The notes under the pieces: generated by a model
What the model was told of the DNA's origin: nothing
Seen by the model: only the letters and a program-made list of their open reading frames with translations
Databases searched by the model: none
In this document: positions 43,945 to 56,907 of the stretch, in pieces
Position numbering within the stretch: the first letter of the stretch is position 1
Layout of the letters: every line of letters starts with the position of its first letter
Source: Isoperla grammatica
Lineage: Eukaryota; Arthropoda; Insecta; Plecoptera; Perlodidae
DNA: 64,000 nt
Direction: 5' to 3'
Assembly: GCA_945910005.1 (NCBI GenBank)
Contig: OX246744.1
Coordinates: 41,936,378 to 42,000,377, forward strand
Program-made: the position numbers and the translations under genes

Positions 43945-45118
43945 AGGGCTATCTTTACTACAATTAGGTACGGAACGTGCTTTCTTAAATCTACGTACAC
44001 ACACTTGTAGATGGAATAAACACCAAGTTATCATGAACAATGTTTATTTGTCCATATACGCACATAAAACAATACATTAATGTACAGTACGCTTTCCCAG
44101 TAAATATACCACAATATGTTACATAAAAGTAAAACCTAGAAATAATGTCCTCAGCCAGGTAGATCAGATTTTGCCGGCTTACGTTGTCACTTGGTCAACA
44201 ACTTAAACAAAAGTCACATATGAAAACAAAAGTCATATGATCGCAATACCGCGTGCTGTTATCAACGTCCGACGACTCACCGACTCGGCAGGTCGCGAGA
44301 GCGAGTGACGCGTATTCCACCGATCAATAAAGTTCAATATTATAAATAAGATTACTTAATAAATTGAGGTAGATAGTTCTGTAGCGTTCTTTAGTCTGAA
44401 CGTATACTTAATAATTAGCGGTAGCCTGAATAATTAATGGCAATAAATAGGCCTGTGAACTTCTTGACCGTGATTAACAGTTCAATAGTGCAACGAATAA
44501 ATAAAACTATGATTGTCTGTACTCATCCTCATCCTCCGGGTTCCTCAGCACGTCGTCAACGATGTTTCCAGTGGGGTGGGTGGCGATGGATGATGGCGAT
44601 GTGGGCGATCTCGAAGCGATGTCTTAGAGAATCGTTGGGGGGGGGGGGGGTGATGAAGATATGGGACGATGATTAGCGGCGGTTGTCACTGAAGTTAAGC
44701 GATAGTACTTATATTTAATTATCTCACTCGGTACTTGTAGTGACGTACAGTGGAGCGCCACTGAATATTAGATTACCAATGGTATACTTTTTTTATCAGT
44801 TCCCGACAGTCACTAATAACAACACACCAAACTTAAACAATCTTAAATACACACACTCGGCAATCCTTTTAAAGTAAATGCAATTAAGTGCCGCGAGAAG
44901 TGCTTCTATACACTTAGTCCACGCACTTACTATGCTGTACGCAATGTAGCCAAGCGTGCTTTTAATCCGGACTCAGTCGTCGCGATGTTTCCGGCTCGAA
45001 CTCTCGACCTCGTGTGTCTCGCTATCTTTCACTATCTCCTCGCTTATCGCGGCAGTAGGGGTAGGTAAAGGGTACAGGTAATGGAATGGGTGATCGGTAC
45101 TGCAGGGTTCAAAAGACT
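43945..45118. other. No gene recognised; G-run at 44637-44650
   Basis: No frame resembles a known protein. The open frame 44437-44676 crosses the G-run and is not supported. Confidence 0.35.
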
Positions 45119-45122
45119 GTTA

Positions 45123-45425
45123 TAGGTCTCTCACAGCAAGAAGTAAGATAGTATCAGGACCGCCCACATTTAGTTTCCAACTTACAAGCGCGAATCACTG
45201 ACGTTTTCCCCGATTATCTAGTACAATTTGGTTGCGGTAAGTTCTTTGACGGTAACGCACAAGAAAACGTGCAAGCAGGTTTCCGTCAAAAAACTTAACG
45301 CAACCAAATTTAACTAGATAATCGGGAACAACGTTAGTGATTCTCACTTGTTTAGTGGGAAACTAATTGTGGGCGGTCCTGACTCCCCTGACACTATCTT
45401 ACTTTTTGGTGTGAGAGACCTATAC
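45123..45425. mobile_element. Hairpin MITE family D, full length
   Basis: Both termini complete (TATAGGTCTCTCACAGC and GTGTGAGAGACCTATA). Arms about 135 bp. Confidence 0.92.
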
Positions 45426-45579
45426 AACATTTATCTTAAAATGAATAAAAACAAGTGACTCCAGAAATAAATCGTACGGAGATATACTAGCCCAACGTCA
45501 GTATTCCCATAACAATCACAGAGAGTCACCTAGCGCAGCTTTTATGCGCGCTAATTAGAAGAAAATCAACACAATCCTA

Positions 45580-46085
45580 GTGTTCTTTCACATATTCGTA
45601 AATAAGACTGAGTAGAGTACACAAGGCTTACTATAGCCACGCCCACCGTTCCAGGTAACCAACGGAAGGTGTAAATTATCCCTATTTGACCTGTCTCAAT
45701 TTAGACGGTATGAACTAGAGAAGTAGACAATTAAGTTGGTAAAGGTCTCTCACAGCAAGAAGTAAGACAGTGTCAGGACTGCCCACAATTAGTTTCCAAC
45801 TTTACAAGTGCGAATCACTAACGTCTACCCCGAATTTGGTTGTATTAAGTTTTGTGACGGAAACCTGCTTGCACGTTTTCTCGTGCGTTACCGTCAAAAA
45901 ACTTACCGCAACCAAATTGTACTAGATAATCGGGAAAAACGTTAGTGATTCGCGCTTGTTAAGTTGATAACTACAAATAAAATAAAAAAACTGATACTAT
46001 CTTACTTCTTGCTTTGGGAGACCTATACCATTGGACACGGCTGTGTCGTAAGCATGAGAATACTTACGTTGGGCCAACTTTACCA
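45580..46085 (+). repeat. Dispersed repeat family C, split by a family D MITE
   Basis: 45580-45743 and 46029-46085 together reproduce 10240-10420, so the family D element at 45744-46028 inserted into it. Confidence 0.75.
45744..46028. mobile_element. Hairpin MITE family D inside a family C repeat
   Basis: Termini GGTCTCTCACAGC and TTTGGGAGACC. TA is found on both sides at the junction, which agrees with a short TA-type target. Confidence 0.85.
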
Positions 46086-46135
46086 CAAAATTCCCTAATT
46101 CAAAATGGCGTCTAAATATTACTGGTCCCACCCCC

Positions 46136-46664
46136 ACCCTGGGGGCCTCATTCCTGTACATTTTTTTAACTCTCCTTAACTCTCGCTAACCCCATGTTAA
46201 AATGACCCCGGGGTTAACTCCTACACAGGCTTCCCTGCATAATTCGGAGGCAAATGTGACCCTGTCTGATAGTAGGGTTAAGAAGAGTTATCTCAACAAT
46301 ACCTTGAAATGCCGCCATTTTGTCAATACCCGTGTGTGTAGTTTCACAAATGTCACATTACAATTCTTTAATTGGGATATCCACCTACATGAATACGTTA
46401 CTTTATGTGTTTATTGAAGTTTATAAATAATTTTGTGTATTTATAGTACATTATAAAGGTCCTACATGTGTAAATATGTAGTTTTATTAAGTATTTTGTG
46501 GACGTTTTGAGGTTATTGGAATGTTTTTGTTTGTTATTGTTTTTATTTTGTCTCGTTTTTTCAACAATGTCTTCCTTCGATCGGCGTCTCAATTGCTGAC
46601 TCCTGATTGGCTATTGGCTAACACCGGGGTTAAGTTTGCAAATGTACTGGAATCAGGCCCTGAA
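46136..46664. mobile_element. TIR element with CAGGGCC-type ends
   Basis: The right end mirrors to CAGGGCCTGATTCCAGTACA; the left end reads CTGGGGGCCTCATTCCTGTACATT. Inner GGGGTTAA/TTAACCCC blocks also mirror. The 530-bp interior has no transposase. Confidence 0.6.
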
Positions 46665-46805
46665 GGTCTAGGATTTCAGTTCGATGTCCTTATATGGGCA
46701 GATCAACGGATTCTTTCCATTAGGCCTGATATTCCGCGTTTCTTATGTAGAAGCACGACAGTGGATTTGGAGACAATCTTGAGATTTCTTAATGGGGTTG
46801 ATATA

Positions 46806-46985
46806 GTCGTCGTACAACATCTTCGGTAATGCTTCCGTCACGGTGGGGTGAGCGGCAGCCAACCAGCGGCCGTGGCTAATTCAAATACCTGCTCGGGTTG
46901 GCCGAGACCGTAAACACGTCATTGACTCATTGATTGATGACGAAAGCATTACCAAAGTTATTGTAACGACGAACTTTAATCTATA
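46806..46985. mobile_element. MITE family L
   Basis: Ends GTCGTCGTACAACATCTTCG and a mirrored CATTACC.AAGTT.T.GTA.CGACG, and an interior with GCGGCAGCCAACCAGCGGCC. A second copy is at 54455-54622. Confidence 0.8.
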
Positions 46986-47264
46986 TCTAACATTTCTCTG
47001 TCTGTCTTTCCCGGACTGCAAAGAAGAGGCTGTTCTGGGATCCGTCCCAGTCGCTGTAGTAAGGACCCTTTGCCCAGGATGGTCAGGCATATAACTCGTT
47101 CCAGTAAGATTTGTAATTCTAAGCTGTTAAGTTGTGCCTGTTATGTGCTGTGATGTCTTTTATGAATGTGAAAGGAAAATGGAAGAAATGTTTGTAAGAT
47201 AGGTAATACGTTTTATAAAGTATGATACTTGCTAATAGAGAAACTTTCTTACTTACCTAGTTAC

Positions 47265-47715
47265 TTACTTTAATTACGTACTTATTTAATTACTTAGTTA
47301 CTTATTAATTACTTACTTCCTGTCTTCCTTCCTACCTTCCTTACTTACTTACTTGCTTACTTACTTACTTACCCACTTACTTACTCACTCCATTATTAGT
47401 TACTTACTTACTTCCTCAGTTACTTACTTTACTTACTTCCTCACTTAATCACTCATTTAGTTACTTACTCACTTAGTTACTTTCATACTTACTTACTAAC
47501 TTACGTAATTGCCTACTTACTCAATAGTTGCTTACTAACGTACCTTATTACTTACTCACTTATTTGCCAAACTTACTTACTCACTGGCTTACTGACCTAG
47601 CTAGTTACTTACTCACTTGCCTACTTATTATATGCTCACTTACTTACTTACAATAACTTACCAACTAACTAACTTACTCACTAACTTACTTACTTATTTA
47701 TTTACTTATCGGCTC
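47265..47715 (+). repeat. Degenerate (TTAC)n/(ACTT)n tract, about 450 bp
   Basis: Irregular ACTTACTT units with many substitutions, suggesting an old tract. Confidence 0.92.
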
Positions 47716-48140
47716 GGTTCTCATATTAACTGTTGAGCATTGTTCGCCTAAGTGTGATGTCACGGCAATCACAATGTGATTGTGATACTTCAGCGTATCA
47801 ACCAATGAAGGTTCAGAGATGAACGAAGATTAGTGTTTTAATCCCGACGCTCAAAGCGAGCGAGCTGGGGAGATTGCTTCGCAGCGACAAGAGAGAATAA
47901 TATTCCGCACAAAAGACTATAAATATAAAATCTATTTCACGTAGAGTTCCATTCCGACGAGAAGGGAGGCGATAAGTCGCATAACAAGGGGAGAATTTAG
48001 AGTCTCATTGCGAAGTAACAGAGGAAGATCGAACGAAAATCAAAGTAATGAGAATAATTGTGATTGCTGGGAATCATCGAGATTCAATTGACGGGGAATT
48101 CGTTTCGCAAGATGAAAGCTCCGGATCTCTTTTGCTGAGT
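47716..48140. other. No gene recognised
   Basis: No repeat or frame identified; a G-run lies at 48158-48177. Confidence 0.35.
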
Positions 48141-48184
48141 GAGGGGAGATGGGTTGCGGGGGGGGGGGGGAGGGGGGTACAAAT

Positions 48185-48404
48185 GGTTTGTTTCTTTCTC
48201 CCCTCACTCCCTCTCAACGCAATTAGAACATGGAATGCTCTTCCTACAGAGATCAGGGATGTGAATGTCAATAATTTTAACATTTTCAAGAGTAAAGCTC
48301 ACAATCAATATTCGAGTAATGTATATTCGCAATGCCGAAATATATTGATAATGTGTAGACCAACACTCGTCCCAAATTGTTGTTTTATTTTGTTCAATTC
48401 GTAA
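48185..48404 (+). pseudogene. Possible LINE remnant, C-terminal end of an RT ORF
   Basis: The frame reads FFLPSLPLNAIRTWNALPTE then IRDVNVNNFNIFKSK. The pattern (hydrophobic, R..WN.LP..I....N.F.FK) is typical of the C-terminal end of many non-LTR retrotransposon ORF2 proteins. Only about 60 residues remain and the upstream frame is lost across the G-run, so the call is tentative. Confidence 0.5.
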
Positions 48405-48827
48405 ATTTTTCCTGTTATCGTATTAATGAGGTGAAAATTAATTATGAACTTATGTTCATTCATTCATGTTTTCTTTCAAGTAATGTATGCAATATGCATG
48501 CAATTTGTATGGATGAACGTAAACTTTGATTTATGAACTTTTTATTTTATTTTAAGCACTACATATGTCTTATAATGTTGACATTAACTTTAAATTCAAC
48601 TGTATACACAAGTGTAGTTTAATGAATGATATGGATGAATAGCTAGCCTTAATAACAATTTCATGTGTTTCCTTCTAATTTGTTTCTCTCTAATGTGTTA
48701 AAATCGTGCATTTGATGTTCCTAATTAATCTTTATTTTTTGTATTATGTATCTTATTAAAATGTATTAGAGTTGGATGTAAGAAATGGCTTTCACTAATT
48801 CCCCTCGGAATAAAGTCAAAACACAAT

Positions 48828-48928
<101 letters not shown>

Positions 48929-49249
48929 CTTTGTTTTGTAAGACATTTTCCAAAAACTTTCTTTCCTTCATTTATTCAAAGTGTATTTTTCTCTCTGGTT
49001 TCCTTCCCCGTCAACAAAAAAAAGGTCCACAAAAATTCCTGTGAATTCTATGTTGTTCTCGCTAAAAGCATAATATATAGAACCTTTGTTATTTTTTTGT
49101 ATAAATCTGTGCAGAACAAAGAACTCCCTAAGTGGCTGAAAGTATTGTTAGATGCGATTGCTGGACAACTAAGTCATTGCATTTACCCGAACTGTAGTAA
49201 TGTTCATATCTGTTACAACAACGCAGATTTCATCTTGTTCAAGCAAGAG

Positions 49250-49515
49250 ATGATTTTCAGAATCGATCTAGAGGGCTGTGATTACTTCTATCTAAGGGTT
49301 CTTGATAGATCAATGACAACAATGATCAACAATAATAACTATAGTTTTCAAGAATTTACCAAACATTTTAATCGGACGATTTACTTATCTCAGATTGGTT
49401 ACCATGGTATCAACAAATATGAGATATACAGAATGCATGGTGGCTTCTACCTGGCGCCATTTTTTATTCCGATTATCAGAAAATCACCGGATTTAATTTT
49501 GGTGAAAGTGGGCCC
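49250..49515 (+). repeat. Dispersed repeats (family J and the 24590 family)
   Basis: 49262-49350 matches 34855-34940 and 52305-52360; 49390-49510 matches 24595-24715. Confidence 0.65.
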
Positions 49516-49661
49516 TCTAAGGTGCATTTTTCACTGTTGGGCTTGTTGAGCTAACTTTATTTTTCTTGAAGTTTAGCAAGGGATATAGATGCTTCATTCT
49601 CATGATAAGTGGTTAGCAAATTCGTCTAACGTAAACATATTACACATACATTATACAACAT

Positions 49662-49850
<189 letters not shown>

Positions 49851-50387
49851 TCATATCTCAAATATCACATTTATATAGGGTCCCTAAATATTTCAACAAA
49901 CACGGCGCGAGAACGCTTAAAGTAATTATTCCACGTACTTTTAACGAGTTGCTACTTAGCCTAAAAGTATTAAATTCAATTAGCATAATTAAAAGAGGGC
50001 TAAAGGATTTTTATTTCAATAGTATTTAATCTCATATCAATTCTTTGTTTGTACGTTAAAGTTGTTGGGTTTTCATCATCGTATTCATAAATTTAATTTT
50101 GTCTTTATTAAAATCATGTGATTTCAAAGTAGTTGTCAAACATGCATATGTTTTTACTGTCTTCTATCATGATATTTTGTGTCGTAATCGTTCTCATTAT
50201 TAGTTCTATGTTGTATTATATTCTACTGTCATTTTCATTTTGTTTCCATCTTACTGTGCACTGAATTGTTATTTATCTTGTGTAATCCACAGTTAAGCCT
50301 CATGGCTTTGTGGAACAAGTTGTTCTGTACTTTTCATTGTGTATTCTAATAATAATAAAGTTTGTGCGATTGTGAAAAAAAAAAATC

Positions 50388-50578
<191 letters not shown>

Positions 50579-50639
50579 TAGCCTCATTTATGGCAGTTGT
50601 GACGTAACGTGCATGTCAAGACTTGTTCTGGGGTTATAA

Positions 50640-50945
50640 TCCTACCCGGCGCCTCCACCATTGAAACCACCGGGTACCGTCTGCAGTTGGTAAACTCTTG
50701 TCACTTCCAGATTTCCTGATACCGGTACCTGTATTGTTATTGTCCACCGCATTGACTGCACCGACCGTGAATGGAATGCGACCCCTCCACGTCTGACAAC
50801 ATGCGAACGATATTATCACTACAATACCTGAGGCAAGAGAACGGGATGCAACTAGATTTAGGTTGTTAGTTGTCACACGCGTCACTTCACTATTACATAA
50901 TCCGTGACGACAAATACCAACCAAATTAATTTGACGGGACTATAA
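50640..50945. repeat. Dispersed repeat family I, second copy
   Basis: 50700-50942 matches 28777-29022 and stops at the same GACGGGACTATA. Confidence 0.7.
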
Positions 50946-51184
50946 GATTGAGGATTCAGAGCTCCATTCAAAGTATTGTAACAGAAGCGATGTTGCCAGA
51001 TTTCCGAGAAGACAAGATAGACATTACAACAGCACAAAGACTCCGCGAGTGGGCTGTTCACTTTGTCTTGTTATTGAGTTTCATTGTTACAGTCTTAGCG
51101 CAAAGAACACAGAAGGAAAGACAAACAAACAAGTGTATATAAGATTCCTGAGCTCTTTGTTGTTCGGATGGGCAAAAGCGTGGG

Positions 51185-51384
51185 NNNNNNNNNNNNNNNN
51201 NNNNNNNNNNNNNNNNNNNNNNNNNNNNNNNNNNNNNNNNNNNNNNNNNNNNNNNNNNNNNNNNNNNNNNNNNNNNNNNNNNNNNNNNNNNNNNNNNNNN
51301 NNNNNNNNNNNNNNNNNNNNNNNNNNNNNNNNNNNNNNNNNNNNNNNNNNNNNNNNNNNNNNNNNNNNNNNNNNNNNNNNNNNN
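51185..51384. other. Assembly gap (200 N)
   Basis: A run of exactly 200 N; gap length is probably nominal. Open frames across it are meaningless. Confidence 0.99.
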
Positions 51385-51639
51385 TACATAGACATATGGT
51401 TTTTCCATGATGTCGCTTCGAACTTTCGATGTAGGACTACCTCTGTCTCGTAATAATATTGTTCAGGAAAGAAGTTATCTCTGAAGCTGCATGTTTATTA
51501 CTTTGAGGTAAAATTCAACTGTCAAATCCTAGAAACCCTAGGCCTAGTTCGGCACTGCCACTTGATACGTGTTCGGCAAACAATCGAGGTGGCCGTGGGG
51601 AGGCGCGACATAAACTTGAGCCATCTCTGGCGTGAAGGC

Positions 51640-52265
51640 AAAGACTACTGAGTGAGGGAAGATAATTCACTCTTATGGGAAATCGTCTGCGCGTGTCTGA
51701 GCGAAGTCCAACGTGTAGTTCGAAGTCTCACCGCAAGAGCTCGTTCTTCCAAAAGTTTAAAACTGAGCGGGAACCTCGGTCGTTCGACTCAGCGCCTTCT
51801 CAACGTCGGAGGAAGAAAGGGTCCGCACCAAATTCTTCCGATGCCAGAACAGAGTTCATATATATCCAGCCAGACGGCAACGAAGTTCAAACGTGCTGAG
51901 CTAGCGCTCCTTGCGGTGAGAATTCGAACTTGTGGTGAGACTTGGACATTTTTGACAAAACTCGCGCAGATATTTTAACACGGCGTTGAAACATCTTCCC
52001 TGACTCAGTTATCTTTGGTGAAGGTTTGCCCCTCGCGAGTTCGCGTGAAACTCGGCCGCTGATTGGAGCTCGCGCCTTCGCTTCGCTTCCAACGCTTATG
52101 GTACGTTTACAGCTACGCGTTGCGAGCGAAGCGAAGGCGCGAGCTCCAATCAGCGGCCGAGTTTCAAGCAAAGAAGTTAATAGTTTCACGCAAACTCGGC
52201 CACTGATTGGAGCTCGCGCCTTCGCTTCGCTCGCAACGCGTAGCTGTAAATCGACTATTAGCTGT
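51640..52265. repeat. Region with three mirrored arms (GCGAGCTCCAATCAG...)
   Basis: GGAGCTCGCGCCTTCGCTTC occurs at 52067 and 52209 on the plus strand and once inverted at 52128-52147. CTACGCGTTGCGAGCGAAG and its mirror also occur. Likely overlapping small inverted-repeat elements; no gene is seen. Confidence 0.6.
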
Positions 52266-52444
52266 AAACCCAAAACCCACCATAAGAGTGGTAGCGATGA
52301 GGTTAATATTGATCTAGAGGGCCGTGATAGATCAACGGCAACAATACTCAACAATAACAACTTGTTTCAAATGTTGCGTTTTCCACTGTTGTGCATTGTT
52401 GTCATTGAAGATCTAGAGGGCCGTGATTAGCTCCATCTAAGGGT

Positions 52445-53261
52445 CTTAGATGATTACCTAACCTTGTGTGTCTTCTCCCATCCCTCAGAGGTTCATGTGT
52501 TTGCTGGGTCCTCGCAAGACCAACGGCCACCCCATATATTGGGGCGGGGAGCCGTGCTCCAACTGCCCCTATAACACTGCCTGTCAGTCGGCCAGCAACA
52601 ACCCTTACTGTTGGCTAACCATGTGTGTCTTCTCCCATCCCTCAGAGGTTCATGTGTTTGCTGGGTCCTCGCAAGACCAACGGCCACCCCATATATTGGG
52701 GCGGGGAGCCGTGCTCCAACTGTCCCTTTAACACTGCCTGTCAGCCGGCCAGCAACTACCCTTATCTGTTGGCTAACCTTGTGTGTCTTCTCCCATCCCT
52801 CAGAGGTTCATGTGTTTGTTGGGTCCTCGCAAGACCAACGGCCACCCCATATATTGGGGCGGGGAGCCGTGCTCCAACTGCCCCTATAACACTGCCTGTC
52901 AGCCGGCCAGCAACTACCCTTATCTGTTGGCTAACCTTGTGTGTCTTCTCCCATCCCTCAGAGGTTCATGTGCTTGTTGGGTCCTCGCAAGACCAACGGC
53001 CACCCCATATATTGGGGCGGGAAGCCGTGCTCCAACTGCCCCTTTAACACTGCCTGTCAGCCGGCCAGCAACAACCCTTATCTGTTGGCTAACCTTGTGT
53101 GTCTTCTCCCATCCCTCAGAGGTTCATGTGCTTGTTGGGTCCTCGCAAGACCAACGGCCACCCCATATATTGGGGCGGGGAGCCGTGCTCCAACTGTCCC
53201 TTTAACACTGCCTGTCAGCCGGCCAGCAACAACCCTTATCTGTGTTCGCGGGACGATGTTG
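52445..53261 (+). repeat. 158-bp tandem array of an exon edge with its 3' splice site
   Basis: Five units, each with the intron end TGTGTCTTCTCCCATCCCTC plus AG, followed by the first ~110 bases of the CAP exon (RFMCLLGPRKTNGHPIYW...). Exon starts: 52489, 52646, 52804, 52962, 53120 (spacings 157, 158, 158, 158). Only the last unit reaches the donor at 53262. Confidence 0.95.
53120..53261 (+). CDS. CAP-superfamily protein, penultimate exon
   Basis: The frame reads RFMCLLGPRKTNGHPIYWGG then EPCSNCPFNTACQ...NNPYLC. This fits the C-terminal CAP signature C.(Y/L)GP..N..G.P.Y..GEPCS.CP..T.C....PYLC seen in SCP/venom-allergen-like and GLIPR/PI16-type proteins, which are secreted or membrane-tethered and Cys-rich. 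The acceptor is ATCCCTCAG; the donor GATGTTG/GTATGT is in phase 1. I chose this copy of the five because only it continues to SRDDVG and the donor in frame. Earlier CAP exons (with the HYTQ/VW block) were not found upstream in this window. Confidence 0.78.
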
Positions 53262-53404
53262 GTATGTAGCCTACTTACTTTCTTACTTCTTTACTTACTT
53301 AATTTTATACTTGGATGTAAAATTAGAGAGAAATCCTGTTAAAGGTTTAGGCGTGAGGAGTGTAAGGTTAGACGCATGTTTTAGTGGTAAAATGACTACT
53401 GCCG

Positions 53405-53598
53405 AACGCTCTTAAGATCCACTTTATTACTTACTCTTTATTACTCACTCTTTATTACTTACTCTTTATTACTTACTCTTTATTACTTACTCTTTATTAC
53501 TTACTCTTTATTACTTACTCTTTATTACTTACTCGTTATTTCTTACTCTTTATTACTTACTCTTTATTATTACTTACTCTTTACTACTTACTCTTCCA
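53405..53598 (+). repeat. 14-bp tandem repeat in the intron
   Basis: About 12 units of TATTACTTACTCTT, ending one base before the acceptor-like TCTTCCAG of the last exon, so the array merges with the pyrimidine tract of the 3' splice site. Confidence 0.95.
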
Positions 53599-53599
53599 G

Positions 53600-53736
53600 G
53601 CGTGGAGGACGACGATGACAGCCCGGGCGCAGCAGGTGGAGGGGATTTCGAGTTCGAAGCCGACGACTTTGGCGTTTTTCACGGTCCCAACATCAGTCTC
53701 ACTATAGGAGCGATATTCATTCTCATCTTAATCTAG
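53600..53736 (+). CDS. CAP-superfamily protein, last exon
   Basis: After CTCTTCCAG the frame continues VG-VEDDDDSPGAAGGGDFEFEA, an acidic, Gly-rich linker, then HGPNISLTIGAIFILILI and TAG at 53734-53736. The last 14 or so residues are hydrophobic and end the protein without a basic tail, as in GPI-anchor signals. The anchor is inferred. The phase fits the upstream exon (G/GC giving Gly). Confidence 0.72.
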
Positions 53737-53825
53737 ATAATCTAGATCTTAAACTCAGTTCCTCCTCATCTTAATCTAGATGTTAGGCTCAATTCCATCC
53801 ACTTCTTCCGGTATTATTAATGTTA

Positions 53826-54139
53826 AAGGTCTCTCCCACCAAGAAGTAAGATATAGTGTCAGGGGAGTCAGGACCGCCCACAATTAGTTTCCAACTTAAC
53901 AAGTGCGAATCACTGTAACGTTTTAACCGATTATCTAGTACAATTTGGTTGCGTTAAGTTTTTTGACGGAAACCTGCTTGCACGTTTTCCTGTAGGCCTA
54001 CGTTGAAGTCAAAAAACTTACCGCAACCAAATTGTACTAGATAATCGGGAAAAACGTCAGTGATTCGCGCTTGTTAAGTTGGAAACTAAATGTGGGCGGT
54101 CCTGATACTATCTTACTTCTTGCTGTGAGAGACCTATAC
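53826..54139. mobile_element. Hairpin MITE family D, full length
   Basis: Termini GGTCTCTCCCACCAAGAAGT and CTTGCTGTGAGAGACC; arms about 135 bp with a CCTGTAGGCCTACG change at the centre. It starts 90 bases after the CAP stop codon, so it could lie in the 3' UTR. Confidence 0.9.
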
Positions 54140-54454
54140 CCTCAAGTGATCAATAAAAACACATTAATTTTAAGTAGTTTTATTAGTAAGAATAATAGCC
54201 TAGTCCGGTAATGCTGTAAAAATTGTTCAATCTTTGTGACTCTAATACTGAACATAAGTTAACTTACTATTGATGTAACCCTATAAGTTTATCCAAACAG
54301 TTCAGCCTTCAATAAAATATAATTGGTCCCAAATGAATTGTCTACAGTTATTCACTGAGGTGGTGACGTGTTTGCTTTTGTACAGTCGCTAACATATCGA
54401 GTTATATGAATTAGATTTCTAAACGGGATTTCTTCTCATGTTTGTGCTAGCCAG

Positions 54455-54622
54455 GTATAGTCATCGTACAACATCTTCGATAATGCTTCCGTCACGGGTG
54501 GGTGAGCGGCAGCCAACCAGCGGCCGTGGCTAATTCAAATACCTGCTCGGGTTGGCCGGGACCGTAAACACGTCATTGATTGATGACGAAAGCATTACCG
54601 AAGTTGGTGTACGACGACTTTA
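54455..54622. mobile_element. MITE family L, second copy
   Basis: About 93% like 46806-46985 by eye, with the cleaner mirror AAGCATTACCGAAGTTGGTG at the right end. Confidence 0.8.
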
Positions 54623-54624
54623 GT

Positions 54625-56190
54625 GGGGTGTATATCATTGGTGAAATGCCAAGATCGACAAAAGATAGGCTGATTTTTTTGTGCTCAGCTAAGCTACGGA
54701 CCGTAGGCCTACCAATCACTAACCTCAAAGGAGGCGATGTTATTGTATAGATAATCAATGTCAATCATCCCCATTGTTCAAGAAAGCCCTCACCTTCTCG
54801 GCCGGTACCGACAGATACCCCACGGACAAATAACTTGAATACTACGGATACAGCTAACCCTATAGGGAACCCGCAACTGACGTCACATCCGGACTACAAC
54901 AATGGAACAAATGAATTGACAAACAATCCATTGTCAACGTAATAAAATTGCAACCATACAAATAAAAACAAGTGTAGCAATAGTAACTGCTCGCCATTTA
55001 AAACTTTTAATGATGGACAACGACTAAGTGAAAGTTTTTTATGTGTATTTGTTTTGTTTTCGAAAATCAGAAGAAATTATTTTTTGACAGCTTGCTGTTT
55101 GTCCATCGATTCAATTCATTTATTGTATTGTTGTCTTGTGGTGTTGTAGGTAGCTTTCAATAGACGTCACGTGGCGGCCATTATGAGGTACACATTGCTT
55201 GTTTACATTTGTCCTGTCAATAGAAGACACATAGGTTATCCAGGAAATATTCCAGTTTCAAGCCGTATAGATTGATGTGTGCAGTTAAAAGTTCAAGAAA
55301 ATGATAACACATGCAAATGATTGTCTTCAAACAGAGTTTACGCGTTCTTATTTTGTTTTCAGTCATAATACGGAACCTTTGTTTGAAAACAGTTGATGTG
55401 TCAGTCAAAGGACATCTGCAATATTGCAACAATGCAGTGTCGGAAGAACGTAAACAAATGTTTACAGAGTACCTCAGGATGGCTACCGTGCGATACCGGA
55501 AATGACGTTATTGCAAGCTCCCTATACTCACATTTGGTTGGCCAAGCCTCACTCATCTGTGACGTCACCAGCCCCAAGGTTGCTGTGGAGCGACTTCAGA
55601 AGGCAGTGACAAGTTGTCATGACAACGAATTGTTATTTTGCGTTCAACTGTTTAGCAATCGGGTATATCGCCACTGCATTCTGTTTTCATGAACATTTAC
55701 ATTGTATTATTGTGTGAAACAGAATTAATATATACAATATGAATTACATCAACATTATTAGTGTATGTTTCGTGTTTTGTGACTATTGTTTCGGAGCACA
55801 GTCAAACTATTGCAGGAAGAGGCAAATATATTGTCCACCATATGGACATGTATTGTGTAAGGTAAGTAGGCCCTAGTAGGTAGGTATAGTACCAGAGCTG
55901 GGCAATACTCATATTTATATTTTATATACCAAATATAAAATACAAAATTACATTTATTTTGTACACAAAATAATAACTGAATTAACTTATTATACTTTTG
56001 TAATTACTTACTTCATTTTCATTTGTTTATTTTTTAATGCATTTTAAGTCTTCTAAATACTACAATTTTTTTAATCGGGAACGTCAATATGAATGTAATT
56101 TAAAAGGTATAAAGTAATAGTAGAGGAGCAAAAGGTATCTCGTGCGCCTTTCGTGGAAGAGTATTGCGGTAAACGGTATTCTGTTACGGC
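54625..56190. other. No gene recognised
   Basis: The open frames at 55311-55505 and 55393-55692 overlap in different frames; neither matches a family I know. Confidence 0.35.
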
Positions 56191-56194
56191 ATAC

Positions 56195-56775
56195 CATACG
56201 AGTATTTTGCACCTACCTGGCAGATCCTGGCACGCTGCAGAGGGCGCCAGGAGCGTCGTGACGTCATAGACACGTTTTAATTAATAACTTTTGAACGGTT
56301 TATGTCACAGAAAATATTAAGTGGACAATTTTATGATGTCATACTAGACGAGCATTTATAACCTATCTGTCACATTCTGGTGGGCTGCAGAGGGCGCCAG
56401 GAGTGTCGTGACGTCATATACACGTTTCAACTAATAACGTTTGAACGGTTCATGTCACAGAAAATATGTGGGGTACAATTCTACTATAAAATACTATACG
56501 AGTATTTTGCACATACCTGGCACATCCTGGCACGCTGAACAGGGCGCCAGAAGCGTCATGACGTCATATACACGTTTTAATTAATAACGTTTGAACGGTT
56601 CACGTCACATAAAATGTCAAGGAAACAATTCTATTACGAAATACTATTTGAGTATTTTCCATCTACTAAGCACATCGTGGCACGCTGCAGAGGGTGCCAG
56701 GAGCGTCGTGACGTCATACACTTTTTCATTAATAACTTTTGAACGGTTCATATCACAGAAAATATCACGCAGACA
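56195..56775 (+). repeat. 150-bp tandem repeat, about 4 copies, with CRE octamers
   Basis: Blocks GCAGAGGGCGCCAGGAGCGT, CGTGACGTCATA and CGTTT.AATTAATAAC.TTTG recur at spacings 151, 149 and 150. Each unit has TGACGTCA. Confidence 0.93.
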
Positions 56776-56907
56776 ATATTATAGAGAATTTAAATACAAA
56801 TCGATTGATATGTACCAATAGGGTAATCATGTAATATTTAAGGGAGATATTGCTAACAAATAATAATAATTAGATGTGTATATAAAATGCAGGGCATCCC
56901 TCATGGT

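Noticed and set aside
51049..51453. Frames across 51185-51384
   Set aside because: They run through an N gap.
55311..55692. Two overlapping frames as a small gene
   Set aside because: Different frames, no splice or domain evidence, and no family recognised.
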